IMG/VR virus record: IMGVR_UViG_3300029309_000054
Coordinates: 1-55,264 of that record
Strand: one strand, 5' to 3'
From: a virus
DNA length: 55,264 nucleotides
In this document: positions 40,489 through 48,494 of the stretch, in pieces
Position numbering within the stretch: the stretch's first letter is position 1
How the letters are laid out: the number at the start of each line of letters is the position of its first letter
Notes under the pieces: model-generated
What the model was told of the DNA's origin: nothing
What the model saw: the letters and a program-made list of their open reading frames with translations, nothing else
Databases searched by the model: none
Translations under genes and position numbers: made by a program

Positions 40489-41184
40489 ATGGATCCGGTA
40501 ACTGCTATGGCGACTGCTTCGGCAGCGTTTGGGGCACTTAAAAAAGGTTTTGCAATAGGTCGGGACATTGAGTCTATGGCCTCGGACTTGTCCAGATGGA
40601 TGGGTGCGCTTTCCGACCTTGACCAAGCTGAAAAAGAAGCCAAAAACCCACCTATATTTAAAAAACTGTTTTCTGGTCAATCGGTTGAGCAGGAAGCGGT
40701 AATTGCGTTTGCCAACAAACAAAAGGCGCAGCAACAGCGATATGAGCTTCAACAGTGGATCAGTCTGACCTTGGGCAAGTCCAAGTGGGACGAGTTGGTC
40801 CGAATGGAAGGTCAGATACGTAAGCGTAGGCAGGAGACTTTGTACGCTCAAAGGGAGCGGCGTCGTAAGTTTGTCGAGATTGTTGCTTGGGTTGTGATGA
40901 TAAGCGTAGGTATAGCTGTTCTTACGTCCTTTGTTCTTTTGCTCAAATCACACTCAGCAAACGCTTCGGATCAAATGACTATCTGTCGAAAAGTTAAATG
41001 TGAGAAGCTTGAAAACAGGCAAATGGTCTGCGTATTTAAAGGCCAGAACAATACGATTGAGTCTATGTTTTTTAGTCAGGGGGAGTTTGTTCCTAACGAG
41101 TATCTCTGCAAATACGATCCAAACGCTCGTAGGGACCGGACTATACAGGAGACTTTGAAGGAAATACGGGAGAGTCAAAAGTGA
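40489..41184 (+). CDS. Membrane-anchored protein of the lysis/head region
   Basis: 231 aa. N-terminal half helical and charged, one clear transmembrane helix at about residues 128-150 (FVEIVAWVVMISVGIAVLTS and following), then a C-terminal domain with C167, C172, C183 and C208 (TICRKVKCEKLENRQMVCVF). Cysteines beyond the membrane helix suggest that the C-terminal part is periplasmic and disulphide-linked. Function unknown; next to holin-like genes, so a lysis or superinfection role is possible. Confidence 0.55.
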   Translation: MDPVTAMATASAAFGALKKGFAIGRDIESMASDLSRWMGALSDLDQAEKEAKNPPIFKKLFSGQSVEQEAVIAFANKQKAQQQRYELQQWISLTLGKSKWDELVRMEGQIRKRRQETLYAQRERRRKFVEIVAWVVMISVGIAVLTSFVLLLKSHSANASDQMTICRKVKCEKLENRQMVCVFKGQNNTIESMFFSQGEFVPNEYLCKYDPNARRDRTIQETLKEIRESQK

Positions 41185-41501
41185 GCCCGAAGAGGTTTCA
41201 GCCGGATACATCCTACGCTCAGTATGATTTGGATGGTGATGGGGAGATTACAGACGAGGAGCTTGAACACGCCAAGGAAATACGAGAGACCGAGCGGGAC
41301 CTTCGCAAGAGTTTGGCGCAATTAAGGATGGCGCGATACACGCTTATTGGCATGGGGGTATTTACTGCCGCCATGTTTACCCCTTGGGTTTCTGTTGAGC
41401 GAATTGAGGCCCTCAGTGAAATTAGCAGCCTGTTTTACATTTCAGGTGCAGGTATAGTTGGGGCTTACATGGGCACCACGGCTTGGATGGCCCGGAAGTG
41501 A
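41181..41501 (+). CDS. EF-hand protein with two membrane helices, holin-like
   Basis: 106 aa from GTG 41181, overlapping the previous TGA. Residues ~15-28 (YDLDGDGEITDEEL) are a canonical EF-hand calcium loop, followed by a charged helix. Two membrane helices follow (about 53-70 and 83-102). A calcium loop on a small membrane protein could respond to membrane state; a holin or antiholin role is suggested by the neighbouring 3TM holin and endolysin, not proven. Confidence 0.6.
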   Translation: MSPKRFQPDTSYAQYDLDGDGEITDEELEHAKEIRETERDLRKSLAQLRMARYTLIGMGVFTAAMFTPWVSVERIEALSEISSLFYISGAGIVGAYMGTTAWMARK

Positions 41502-41725
41502 TCGATGCCTTTTTGTTATTGGTCTATTTGGGGACGGGGGATTTCAGAAAGTTAGAGTCCGGAAATATGTATTTTTACGACATCAACGAATGCAATTTTT
41601 TTGCTAAGCAAGTTTCAAAGCGGTATGGGAACTATGGTTTTGCGGACTACATGGACCCCAAGGATCGAGTGACGGCCTACTGCGTTCCAAAACAGGTAGA
41701 CCCTGAGATAATAAAGGTTTATTAA
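41498..41725 (+). CDS. Small protein with hydrophobic N-terminus
   Basis: 75 aa from GTG 41498, which overlaps the previous TGA (GTGA) as the upstream gene does; ATG 41483 is an alternative. Begins with a hydrophobic stretch (IDAFLLLVYLGTGD), then NMYFYDINECNFFAKQV and KDRVTAYCVPKQ. Similar small proteins accompany lysis genes in marine phages and may be exported; unknown function. Confidence 0.55.
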   Translation: MIDAFLLLVYLGTGDFRKLESGNMYFYDINECNFFAKQVSKRYGNYGFADYMDPKDRVTAYCVPKQVDPEIIKVY

Positions 41726-41791
41726 TGATAATGTGGGACATGCACAATAGGACTACGCCGGAACAAGCGGAAGCGAACAGGAGAAGGCGAG

Positions 41792-42187
41792 ATGCTGCAA
41801 GCACTGATTGGACCCGTAACGGGGATTCTGGACAAGTTCATCGAGGACAAGGATCAGAAAGCGAAGTTGGCTCACGAAATAGCCACCATGGCGGAAAAAC
41901 ACGCTCACGAAGCCAACATGGGGCAAATAGAGATCAACAAGGCAGAGGCACAGCATAGGTCTGTGTTTGTCGCCGGTTGGCGACCTTTCCTTGGCTGGGG
42001 ACTAGCAACGGCCATGATATGGCACTTTGTTTTAGCGCCGGTTACCATGTTTGGTTTTGCATATGCGGGCATGGAAGCCCCGGACTTGCCAACATTTGAC
42101 ATGGACAGCTTGATGACTGTTCTGTTAGGCATGTTGGGTCTTGGCGGTCTTAGGACCGTAGAAAAGGTCAAGGGTCTTACAAAGTAA
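41792..42187 (+). CDS. Holin, GTA_holin_3TM type
   Basis: 131 aa. AGGAG before ATG 41792. Amphipathic charged N-terminal half (FIEDKDQKAKLAHEIATMAE), then VAGWRPFLGWGLATAMIWHF, a second hydrophobic helix (APVTMFGFAYAG) and a third (LMTVLLGMLGLGGL), matching the three-helix holin family of gene transfer agents and alphaproteobacterial phages. It permeabilises the inner membrane at the end of infection. The TAA overlaps the endolysin ATG. Confidence 0.85.
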   Translation: MLQALIGPVTGILDKFIEDKDQKAKLAHEIATMAEKHAHEANMGQIEINKAEAQHRSVFVAGWRPFLGWGLATAMIWHFVLAPVTMFGFAYAGMEAPDLPTFDMDSLMTVLLGMLGLGGLRTVEKVKGLTK

Positions 42188-42711
42188 TGGAAGCAAACTT
42201 CTTCAAAAGCCTTGAGATGGTGCTGAAGCACGAGGGCGGTTTTGTGGATCATCCGGAAGATCCGGGTGGCGCAACCAACAAGGGGATTACGCACAAGACG
42301 TATTCTGACTTCCTTGGTCGCCCGCTAGAGGATGTAGGCGAACTCCAGAATATTCCAGATGACCATGTAGAGCTGATTTACAAACAGGGCTACTGGGATA
42401 AGGTCAAGGGGGACCAGCTCCCCTCGGGCGTAGACTTTTGTACCTTTGATTGGAGCGTGAACAGCGGTCCGGGACGCGCGGCTAAAGCTTTGCAGAAAAC
42501 TGTAATGGTTTCGCAAGACGGAGCGATTGGTCCGCGGACGTTAGCTGCGGTTGAAGAGAAAGACCCGATGCAGATCATCGAGGAAGTAACAGCAGAGCGG
42601 GAACAATTCTATCGCTCTTTGCGGACGTTTGAGACGTTTGGCAAGGGTTGGTTACGTCGAAATGATGAGACATGCGAGTATGCTTTGTTGCTCGCGGGAG
42701 GTATGACATAA
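42187..42711 (+). CDS. GH108 endolysin (muramidase)
   Basis: 174 aa. HEGGFVDHPEDPGGATNKGI near the N-terminus contains the catalytic Glu16 of glycoside hydrolase family 108, with DWSVNSGPGRAAKALQ in the middle and a C-terminal peptidoglycan-binding region (QDGAIGPRTLAAVEEKD). No signal peptide, so release through the upstream holin is expected. It cleaves the N-acetylmuramic acid linkages of the wall. Confidence 0.92.
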   Translation: MEANFFKSLEMVLKHEGGFVDHPEDPGGATNKGITHKTYSDFLGRPLEDVGELQNIPDDHVELIYKQGYWDKVKGDQLPSGVDFCTFDWSVNSGPGRAAKALQKTVMVSQDGAIGPRTLAAVEEKDPMQIIEEVTAEREQFYRSLRTFETFGKGWLRRNDETCEYALLLAGGMT

Positions 42712-42909
42712 GTGGATGAAGTCTTCTTTGCTGACGCTGTCCTACGAATTGTAAGGGACAGGCGGTTGACAGTTCAGGACTCGTTGATTTACGACAACGT
42801 CAAGAACATGGAGCATTATCGTGAGCTCATGGGTAATCTCAAAGCCCTAGATCACGTGGAACAGGAACTCAAGAGCCTGCTAGATAAACAGGAGCGCAAC
42901 GATGGTTGA
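42712..42909 (+). CDS. Small conserved protein after the endolysin (65 aa)
   Basis: GTG start directly after the endolysin TAA. Short helical protein (DEVFFADAVLRIVRDRR, LKALDHVEQELKSLLDKQER). Resembles a frequent small partner encoded between endolysin and GroES-like genes in marine phages; role unknown. Confidence 0.55.
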   Translation: MDEVFFADAVLRIVRDRRLTVQDSLIYDNVKNMEHYRELMGNLKALDHVEQELKSLLDKQERNDG

Positions 42910-43342
42910 TCTTGCTGGTGCCTCAAAGGGCGCTGAAAATTTAGCATCTGCATATGTAGATGTACCGACGGATAAGAAGTTGGACCCCGAGGCCATCGGC
43001 GGTTCTCTCTTAGAAAGAATGCCAGAGCCCACCGGTTGGCGGCTGCTTATTCTCCCTTACCGGGGGAAAGGCAAGACGGACGGTGGCATTTACCTTCCGG
43101 ACAAGGTTGTTGAGGAGAACACGGTATCCACGCAGGTGGGTTACGTTCTGAAGGTTGGGGAGCTGGCATACAAGGATTCCGAAAAATTTCCGTTTGGGCC
43201 GTGGTGTGAGCAGGGCGATTGGGTCATGTTTGCGCGGTATGCTGGCTCTCGGTTTCGGATAGACGGCGGGGAAGTCAGGATTCTCAACGACGATGAGATC
43301 TTGGCACGGATCAAAGAACCCGAAGACATTCTTCATTTCTAG
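42902..43342 (+). CDS. GroES-like co-chaperonin
   Basis: 146 aa. PTGWRLLILPYRGKGKTDGG (about residues 43-62) is the start of the Cpn10 barrel, followed by IYLPDKVVEENTVSTQVGYV, the mobile-loop region, and VGELAYKDSEKFPFGPWCEQ, then GDWVMFARYAG. It has an N-terminal extension of about 40 residues. Phage GroES-like proteins (T4 gp31 role) work with host GroEL to fold the major capsid protein, which fits its place upstream of scaffold and capsid genes. Confidence 0.85.
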   Translation: MVDLAGASKGAENLASAYVDVPTDKKLDPEAIGGSLLERMPEPTGWRLLILPYRGKGKTDGGIYLPDKVVEENTVSTQVGYVLKVGELAYKDSEKFPFGPWCEQGDWVMFARYAGSRFRIDGGEVRILNDDEILARIKEPEDILHF

Positions 43343-43351
43343 GAGCACGTG

Positions 43352-44221
43352 ATGGCTGAAGAAAAAGCTCAAATTGAGCTAGACCTTGAGGACGAGGTTG
43401 AGGTTGAGGTTCCCGAGCAGGAACAGGACAACGCGCCTGTTGAGGTTGCTCAGGAAGAGGATAATTTCGATAAGGCAGAAAGCGCCACGCAGAAGCGTAT
43501 TGATCGCTTGACAAAGAAAATGCGTGAGGCGGAGCGCCAGCGGGAAGAGGCGCTCAAGTATGCACAAAGTGTGCAGGCTGAAGCACAGCAGCTCAAGCAG
43601 CGCATGGACACCCTCGATACCAATTATGTGCAGGAGTATAGTAACCGGGTGGAGAGTCAGATGGCTTCTGCCGAGGGCGAGCTTGCTCGGGCCATGGAGG
43701 TTGGTGATACTAATGCGGTTGTGGAAGCGCAGCGCAAGATCACTCGTTTGGCTATTGAGAATGACCGAGCAGAACAGGCTAAAGCCCAGCAAGAACGCAG
43801 TGCACAGGCGGTTGAGGCGGAGCAGACGCCACAGGTTTCTCAACCTAGCCCGCAAGCACAGCCGCGCAGACCGGATCCGAAAGCTGAAGCTTGGGCGCAA
43901 AAGAATGAGTGGTTTGGTTCCGACGAAGCCATGACATATGCGGCCTTTGGCATTCATAAAAAACTAGTCGAGGATGAAGGGTTTGACCCCAAGTCAGATG
44001 ATTACTATACTGAACTTGACAGGCGTATGGGGGACGAGTTCCCGCATAAGCTTGGCAACTCCGGGGGAAGCAGACGGCCCGCTCAGACCGTAGCTTCTGT
44101 ATCCCGCAACACATCTGGGCGCAGCAGTGGGAAAAAGGTTAGACTCACCCCTAGCCAAGTCGCGATTGCGAAGAAATTGGGTGTGCCGCTTGAAGAATAC
44201 GCAAAGCACGTGAAGGAGTAA
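43352..44221 (+). CDS. Scaffold/capsid-assembly-like protein
   Basis: 290 aa from ATG 43352 (AGGAG at 43341-43345; the GTG three bases before is less well spaced). Acidic N-terminus (IELDLEDEVEVEVPEQEQDN), long charged coiled coil (about 45-150), Gln/Pro linker, and a basic C-terminus (SGKKVRLTPSQVAIAKKLGV). This is the standard build of phage scaffold proteins, which guide coat assembly and bind it through the basic tail. Located two genes before the decoration and capsid genes. Confidence 0.75.
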   Translation: MAEEKAQIELDLEDEVEVEVPEQEQDNAPVEVAQEEDNFDKAESATQKRIDRLTKKMREAERQREEALKYAQSVQAEAQQLKQRMDTLDTNYVQEYSNRVESQMASAEGELARAMEVGDTNAVVEAQRKITRLAIENDRAEQAKAQQERSAQAVEAEQTPQVSQPSPQAQPRRPDPKAEAWAQKNEWFGSDEAMTYAAFGIHKKLVEDEGFDPKSDDYYTELDRRMGDEFPHKLGNSGGSRRPAQTVASVSRNTSGRSSGKKVRLTPSQVAIAKKLGVPLEEYAKHVKE

Positions 44222-44224
44222 GCG

Positions 44225-44704
44225 ATGACTGAAGAAATGTTTGAAGGTTCGGTTAAGAGAACTCCTCGCGCAAAAACAACTCGGGAGAAGACGGCTAGGC
44301 GTAAGCCGTGGGCTCCCCCGTCTATGTTAGATGCACCGCCTGCACCGGATGGGTTCAAGCATCGTTGGATCAGGGCTGAGACTCGTGGTTTCGACGATAC
44401 GAAGAACATCAGCGCAAAATTGCGTGAGGGATGGGAACTGGTCCGTAGGGACGAGTACCCGGACTTTGAGGCCCCGGTAGTTGAATCAGGTAAGTATCAA
44501 GGTGTGTTTGGTGTAGGTGGACTTGTTCTCGCTCGCATACCGTTGGAGACTGTTGACGAAAGGGCTGCGTACTTCCAAGGAAGGACAAAGGACCAGATGG
44601 AAGCGGTTGACTCCGATATGATGCGTGAGAATGCTCATTCGACAATGACGATCAGTAACCCTGAACGTCAGTCCCGTGTAACCTTTGGGGGCACTAGAAA
44701 GTAA
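44225..44704 (+). CDS. Conserved head-region protein
   Basis: 159 aa. Basic N-terminal tail (KRTPRAKTTREKTARRKPW), then GFKHRWIRAETRGFDDTKNI and VFGVGGLVLARIPLETVDER. Such proteins are conserved between scaffold and capsid genes of marine podoviruses, function unknown to me. GAGTAAGCG precedes the ATG, which starts three bases after the scaffold stop. Confidence 0.6.
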   Translation: MTEEMFEGSVKRTPRAKTTREKTARRKPWAPPSMLDAPPAPDGFKHRWIRAETRGFDDTKNISAKLREGWELVRRDEYPDFEAPVVESGKYQGVFGVGGLVLARIPLETVDERAAYFQGRTKDQMEAVDSDMMRENAHSTMTISNPERQSRVTFGGTRK

Positions 44705-44727
44705 CCCCGCAATCAGGAGAAAAGTAA

Positions 44728-45360
44728 ATGGCAAATGCCCTTACTGGCGGCTATGGCCTTCGTCCGATTGGGATTACGGGTAGCGGTCCAAACTCTACTG
44801 GCACAACCCAGTACGAAATCGCATCCAACAACACCGACGCGATTTATCACGGCGGTATTGTAATCCCTCTCTCGACAGGCTTCATAGGCAAAACAGACCA
44901 AGCGGTCGCCCCGCTTGGTGTTTTAAACGGAGTTGAGTATGTTGACTCAAACACGGGGAAAACCGTGTTTAGCAACTACTGGCCCGGTTCAAACAACGTG
45001 AGCGTTAACACGAACCACCCGGTCAAAGCCTTCGTGTTTGATAACCCCGATCAGCTTTTTGTTGTTGCCGCAGACGGCACTAACACTGATCGTGCTACCG
45101 CACAAGCGGATGTCTTCACAAACTGTGACATGGCTTCCGTTAACAACGGCAGTACCAGCACGGGTCAATCTAGTGACATGTTGGACATTAGTTCGGCTGC
45201 GACCACGAACACCCTAGATGTTCGTATCGTGGGTCTCTATGAGGACGAAGCAAATGAAGATTACTCCGCAGCGGGTCATCAATACATTGTTCGTCTGAAT
45301 GGTCACTTTAACACGGGTACAACCATTGCGGTTGGCACCTATGCAACAACCGGCATATAG
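44728..45360 (+). CDS. Head decoration-like protein
   Basis: 210 aa, beginning MANALTGGYGLRPIGITGSG; Gly/Thr/Asn-rich and beta throughout, with no membrane segment. Position directly before the major capsid gene and the composition suggest a capsid decoration or minor head protein. AGGAGA precedes the ATG. Confidence 0.6.
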   Translation: MANALTGGYGLRPIGITGSGPNSTGTTQYEIASNNTDAIYHGGIVIPLSTGFIGKTDQAVAPLGVLNGVEYVDSNTGKTVFSNYWPGSNNVSVNTNHPVKAFVFDNPDQLFVVAADGTNTDRATAQADVFTNCDMASVNNGSTSTGQSSDMLDISSAATTNTLDVRIVGLYEDEANEDYSAAGHQYIVRLNGHFNTGTTIAVGTYATTGI

Positions 45361-45371
45361 GAGGCTAGGAA

Positions 45372-46280
45372 ATGGCTATTTCAAGAGCACAACTAGCTAA
45401 AGAGCTAGAGCCCGGGTTGAATGCACTTTTCGGCCTTGAGTATGATCGTTACGAAAACGAACATGCGGAAATCTTTGACGAAGAAACCTCTGATCGTGCC
45501 TTTGAAGAAGAGGTGATGCTTGGTGGTTTTGCAACAGCCCCGGTTAAATCTGAGGGCGGAACCATTAGCTTTGACGACGCGCAGGAGACTTTCACTGCAC
45601 GTTATACACACGAGACCATTGCGTTGGCCTTCGCGATTTCCGAAGAGGCCATCGAGGACAATCTTTATGATCGTCTGGCCTCGCGTTACACCAAAGCTTT
45701 GGCTCGTTCCATGTCTCAGACTAAGCAGATTAAAGCTGCGGCAATCTTGAACAACGCTTTTACAGCGGGTGCAAGTGCCATAGGCGATGGTGCGGCGCTT
45801 TGTTCGTCCTCTCATCCTTCGCTTACAGGTAATCAGCGGAACCTGTTATCTGTTGCGGCGGACCTGAACGAAACCTCTCTTGAGCAAATGCTCATCGACA
45901 TTGCGGGTTTCACGGACGAGCGTGGTCTAAAGATTGCTGTACGGGGCATGAAGCTCATCATTCCAAAAGAACTGCAATTCATTGCAGAGCGCGTGATGAA
46001 CTCAAACCTGCGTGTAGGAACTGCGGACAACGACGCCAATGCGATGCGTAACATGGGCATGCTGCCGGAAGGTGCCGTGGTTAACCACTTCTTGACCGAC
46101 ACAGATGCGTTCTTCATCAAGACGGATGCACCTAACGGTTTCAAGATGTTTAACCGCTCGCCGATCAAGACCGCCATGGAAGGCGATTTTGACACTGGCA
46201 ACATGCGCTTCAAGGCTCGTGAGCGTTACAGCTTCGGTGTATCCGATTGGCGTTGCGTTTTCGCGACACCCGGTGCATAA
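45372..46280 (+). CDS. Major capsid protein, Mu gpT-like
   Basis: 302 aa. N-terminal helix (SRAQLAKELEPGLNALFGLE), then FEEEVMLGGFATAPVKSEGG, ETIALAFAISEEAIEDNLYD and SRYTKALARSMSQTKQIKAA, the pattern of Mu gpT-like HK97-fold coats. The C-terminal half contains IIPKELQFIAERVMNS and ends YSFGVSDWRCVFATPGA. AGGAGG lies before the ATG, and a terminator follows, as expected for a highly expressed gene. No N-terminal protease-cleavage domain is evident. Confidence 0.85.
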   Translation: MAISRAQLAKELEPGLNALFGLEYDRYENEHAEIFDEETSDRAFEEEVMLGGFATAPVKSEGGTISFDDAQETFTARYTHETIALAFAISEEAIEDNLYDRLASRYTKALARSMSQTKQIKAAAILNNAFTAGASAIGDGAALCSSSHPSLTGNQRNLLSVAADLNETSLEQMLIDIAGFTDERGLKIAVRGMKLIIPKELQFIAERVMNSNLRVGTADNDANAMRNMGMLPEGAVVNHFLTDTDAFFIKTDAPNGFKMFNRSPIKTAMEGDFDTGNMRFKARERYSFGVSDWRCVFATPGA

Positions 46281-46311
46281 TTAGGCTGTTGAGCTAGTAT
46301 CTGTATGGGGA

Positions 46312-46340
46312 GGGCGGCACTATTGCCGCCCTTTCTTTTT
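46312..46340 (+). terminator. Terminator after the major capsid gene
   Basis: GGGCGGC (46312-46318) pairs with GCCGCCC (46325-46331), then TTTCTTTTTT. Likely partial, as no strong promoter is seen before the next gene. Confidence 0.85.
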
Positions 46341-46370
46341 TGTTATACACTTCTTTTGGGCGTAACTTTA

Positions 46371-46433
46371 GCTTTGTAGACAGGACCCTGCCCACCTGAC
46401 ATTGCACGGACTACAAAGCGAAACCTTGTGCAA
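46371..46433 (+). ncRNA. Candidate pseudoknotted RNA leader
   Basis: GCTTTGTAG (46371-46379) pairs perfectly with CTACAAAGC (46411-46419). Inside, CAGG (46381-46384) can pair with CCTG (46395-46398). TTGCAC (46402-46407) in the loop can pair with GTGCAA (46428-46433) downstream, making an H-type pseudoknot. AGGGG, the ribosome site of ATG 46445, follows at once (46433-46437). It may be a cis-regulatory leader or a processed RNA. Ligand unknown; no known riboswitch class was recognised. Confidence 0.45.
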
Positions 46434-46444
46434 GGGGTACTAAT

Positions 46445-46927
46445 ATGGCTTCCACTACTTTTTCAGGTCCCGTGACCTCTACTGCCGGTTTCATTTCGGG
46501 ATCGGATTCTCTTGTTTCTGTAACTGCTAACGTAACGCTGACCGCTGCTGCTAACGCGGGTCGTACAATGGTTTTGGGCGTAGCAAGCGGCGCGACTGTT
46601 ACTCTTCCGGCGGCTAGCGGGACAGGCAACATTTACCGGTTCTTTGTGTCCACCACGGTCACTTCTAACAACTACATCATTCAAGTCGCTAATGGCGATG
46701 ACACAATGGCTGGTGTAGCGATTGTGGCTAATGATTCGGACAACTCTGCATCCATCTTTGAAACCGCTGCAACGAGTGATACGATCACAATGAACGGTAC
46801 GACTACCGGTGGTCTTCTCGGAGCTACGGTTGAGATTCAGGACGTAGCGTCAAATGTCTTCTCAGTTGTATCTCGCGGCGCAGCAACAGGCACCGAAGCT
46901 ACTCCTTTCTCTGCCGCTGTATCGTAA
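46445..46927 (+). CDS. Head fibre/decoration-like protein
   Basis: 160 aa. Ala/Thr/Ser/Val-rich beta protein starting MASTTFSGPVTSTAGFISGS; the repeated VTLTAAANAG and VTLPAAS segments suggest a beta-helix or jelly roll. No enzyme motif. Sits right after the capsid gene and its terminator, behind a structured leader. Likely virion surface protein. Confidence 0.55.
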   Translation: MASTTFSGPVTSTAGFISGSDSLVSVTANVTLTAAANAGRTMVLGVASGATVTLPAASGTGNIYRFFVSTTVTSNNYIIQVANGDDTMAGVAIVANDSDNSASIFETAATSDTITMNGTTTGGLLGATVEIQDVASNVFSVVSRGAATGTEATPFSAAVS

Positions 46928-46937
46928 GAGGCTTATC

Positions 46938-47012
46938 ATGGGTAAGCTTAACGGCGGCAAGAAGCCGGTTAAAAAGACCGTAAAAAAGGCTTCAAAAAAG
47001 AAAGAGGGGTAA
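46938..47012 (+). CDS. Possible 24-aa Lys-rich peptide
   Basis: ATG 46938, ten bases after the previous stop, to TAA 47010-47012. Ten of 24 residues are Lys (GKKPVKKTVKKASKKKEG). AGAGG lies shortly upstream and the next ATG follows three bases later. It fits the run of tiny basic genes here, but its size makes it uncertain. Confidence 0.4.
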   Translation: MGKLNGGKKPVKKTVKKASKKKEG

Positions 47013-47015
47013 GTT

Positions 47016-47288
47016 ATGGCAGGTTCTGACGTAAGAACGAAACGGGTCACCGGCACGGGTTCCCTCGCGGTTGGTCCTGCTCGTATTCGGCAGATCCAGT
47101 TGAAAACTGCATCTGGAACTCCACGGCTCACTGTTACAGATGGTTCTGGCGGCGCTACAGTCCTTGATTTGGATTTTAACGCTTCAGACACACACTCTGT
47201 GAACATTCCTGCTGAAGGTATCAGGGTGACCGATATTTTTGTCGGCACCTTAACTAACATTACCGCAGTGACGTTCTTTTTTAATTAG
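47016..47288 (+). CDS. Small beta-rich virion protein
   Basis: 90 aa, predicted all-beta (GTGSLAVGPARIRQIQLKTA, ATVLDLDFNASDTHSVNIP). Resembles short adhesin or decoration-type proteins that follow capsid genes. No motif; AGAGGGG before the ATG. Confidence 0.5.
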   Translation: MAGSDVRTKRVTGTGSLAVGPARIRQIQLKTASGTPRLTVTDGSGGATVLDLDFNASDTHSVNIPAEGIRVTDIFVGTLTNITAVTFFFN

Positions 47289-47295
47289 GTGATCT

Positions 47296-47580
47296 ATGGC
47301 TTCGCGTGATGATAAAATGCCGAAGCGAAACAAAAAAAATTTCCGCCCCACTAAAGCTGGGGCGGGGATGACTAAAGCCGGGGTAGCAGCGTATCGAAGG
47401 AAAAATCCCGGCTCTAAGCTTAAAACCGCTGTCACAGGCAAAGTTAAGCCCGGAAGTAAGGATGCAAAACGTAGGAAGTCTTTCTGCGCTCGTTCTGCTG
47501 GACAAATGAAAAAATTTCCTAAAGCCGCAAAAAATCCAAACAGTCGTTTGCGGCAGGCTCGTAAAAGGTGGAAGTGCTGA
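47296..47580 (+). CDS. Conserved small basic protein
   Basis: 94 aa with about 30% Lys/Arg. The core GAGMTKAGVAAYRRKNPGSK, then KTAVTGKVKPGSKDAKRRKS and FCARSAGQMK, ending SRLRQARKRWKC, is strongly conserved in marine phages, including myovirus types, as far as I recall. Probably a DNA-binding virion or assembly protein. Its stop shares the A with the next ATG. Confidence 0.65.
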   Translation: MASRDDKMPKRNKKNFRPTKAGAGMTKAGVAAYRRKNPGSKLKTAVTGKVKPGSKDAKRRKSFCARSAGQMKKFPKAAKNPNSRLRQARKRWKC

Positions 47581-47738
47581 TGAAAGCCGATGACGTTTTA
47601 AAACTTTTGGAAAAACACGAAGAGGAGTGCGGTAGTCGGTATGCTCAGATACAGAAACAGTTGGATAAGTTAGATCAACGCCTCTGGGGTATAGCGGGCC
47701 TAATAATAGCTGCGGCAGTTGTGCAAAAGGTGTTCTAA
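47580..47738 (+). CDS. XhlA-like small membrane protein (52 aa)
   Basis: ATG 47580 overlaps the previous TGA. N-terminal charged coiled-coil (DDVLKLLEKHEEECGSRY, QKQLDKLDQRLW) followed by one C-terminal membrane helix (GIAGLIIAAAVVQKVF). This is the architecture of hemolysin XhlA-type phage proteins, which assist lysis or sit at the membrane. The assignment rests on architecture. Confidence 0.55.
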   Translation: MKADDVLKLLEKHEEECGSRYAQIQKQLDKLDQRLWGIAGLIIAAAVVQKVF

Positions 47739-47971
47739 TGAGAAGTGTGGTAAATTTGGGATCCGGGGCTTGCCCTGTAAAAGCTAAGCCTCAAGCGGTT
47801 GTCCGTATGAAAAAAGGCGGAAAGGTAAAAAGTGGTGGCAAAATTTGTCCGAAAGGAAAGGCATGGGCTAAGCGGACGTTTGATACATACCCGTCAGCCT
47901 ATGCAAATATGGCCGCGTCAAAATACTGTAAAGATCCAAACTACGCTAAAAAGTCCAAGGGGAAAAGTTAA
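47738..47971 (+). CDS. Small basic protein with CPKGKAWAKRTFDTYPSAYA motif
   Basis: 77 aa, ATG overlapping the previous TAA. The block GGKICPKGKAWAKRTF followed by DTYPSAYANMAASKYCKDPN is a highly conserved signature in marine phages. Rich in Lys and Gly at both ends, with paired Cys. Probably binds nucleic acid or a partner protein in the head; unknown role. Confidence 0.65.
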   Translation: MRSVVNLGSGACPVKAKPQAVVRMKKGGKVKSGGKICPKGKAWAKRTFDTYPSAYANMAASKYCKDPNYAKKSKGKS

Positions 47972-48099
47972 TGGCTCTGACGAAATCCAAAAAGAACAAG
48001 GTTCGCAAAGTTGTTAAGGGGTTGAACAAAGCTTCTAAATTACACGCTAGCCAAGCAAAAACTTTGAAAAGTGTTTTGGGTAAAAAGAAGTCGGGCTAA
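47971..48099 (+). CDS. Small basic protein (42 aa)
   Basis: ATG 47971 to TAA 48097-48099, overlapping both neighbours by one base. About one third of residues are Lys/Arg (TKSKKNKVRKVVKGLNKASK). Too short for a family call, but the exact coupling on both sides supports it as a real gene. Confidence 0.5.
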   Translation: MALTKSKKNKVRKVVKGLNKASKLHASQAKTLKSVLGKKKSG

Positions 48100-48485
48100 T
48101 GGGTCAGCTTAAAGAATGGGTAAAACAGGATTGGGTAAGGATAGGCAGCGATGGTTCTATCAAAGGTAAGTGTGGTACTTCAAAAGATAAGAAAAACCCT
48201 GATCGTTGTCTTCCAAGAGCTAAAGCTAATAGCCTCTCGAAGGCTGAACGCGCTACGACAGCTCGTAAGAAGAAAAAAGCAGGAGCCAAAGGTAAAACCG
48301 TCGTTGCAAACACCAAGCGAGCGAAAGTCACCAACCTTAAAAACGGCGGCGCGGTCGGCTACGAAACGAAAGCCAAAAGGCCGTTCAGGGGCAAAAAAAT
48401 AACCGGGACAGCGGTCGCCCGGGGGTGTGGGGTAGTAATGGCAGACCGCAGGAAACGAACTAAGGGTTCAGTAAGTCAAGCGTAG
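48099..48485 (+). CDS. Conserved basic protein, two-part
   Basis: 128 aa, ATG overlapping the previous TAA. N-terminal block MGQLKEWVKQDWVRIGSDGS, then GKCGTSKDKKNPDRCLPRAK is a signature of small basic phage proteins also present in cyanophages. The C-terminal block carries RPFRGKKITGTAVARGCG with VVMADRRKRT. About 28% Lys/Arg, four Cys. Possibly DNA-condensing or head-internal; the function is unknown. Confidence 0.65.
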   Translation: MGQLKEWVKQDWVRIGSDGSIKGKCGTSKDKKNPDRCLPRAKANSLSKAERATTARKKKKAGAKGKTVVANTKRAKVTNLKNGGAVGYETKAKRPFRGKKITGTAVARGCGVVMADRRKRTKGSVSQA

Positions 48486-48494
48486 GAGCGTAAA

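Noticed and set aside
41725-41958. Frame of 77 codons (MIMWDMHNRTTPEQAEANRR...) before and over the holin gene
   Set aside because: Two thirds overlap the well-supported 3TM holin in another frame and the composition (His/Arg/Ser/Gly) looks like a shadow; the holin has its own AGGAG.
42851-44215. Other CACGTG words (near 42855, 43346, 44209) as extra parS sites
   Set aside because: They lie in or next to coding sequence and lack the TGTTT/AAACA arms; only 35527-35542 is a full match.
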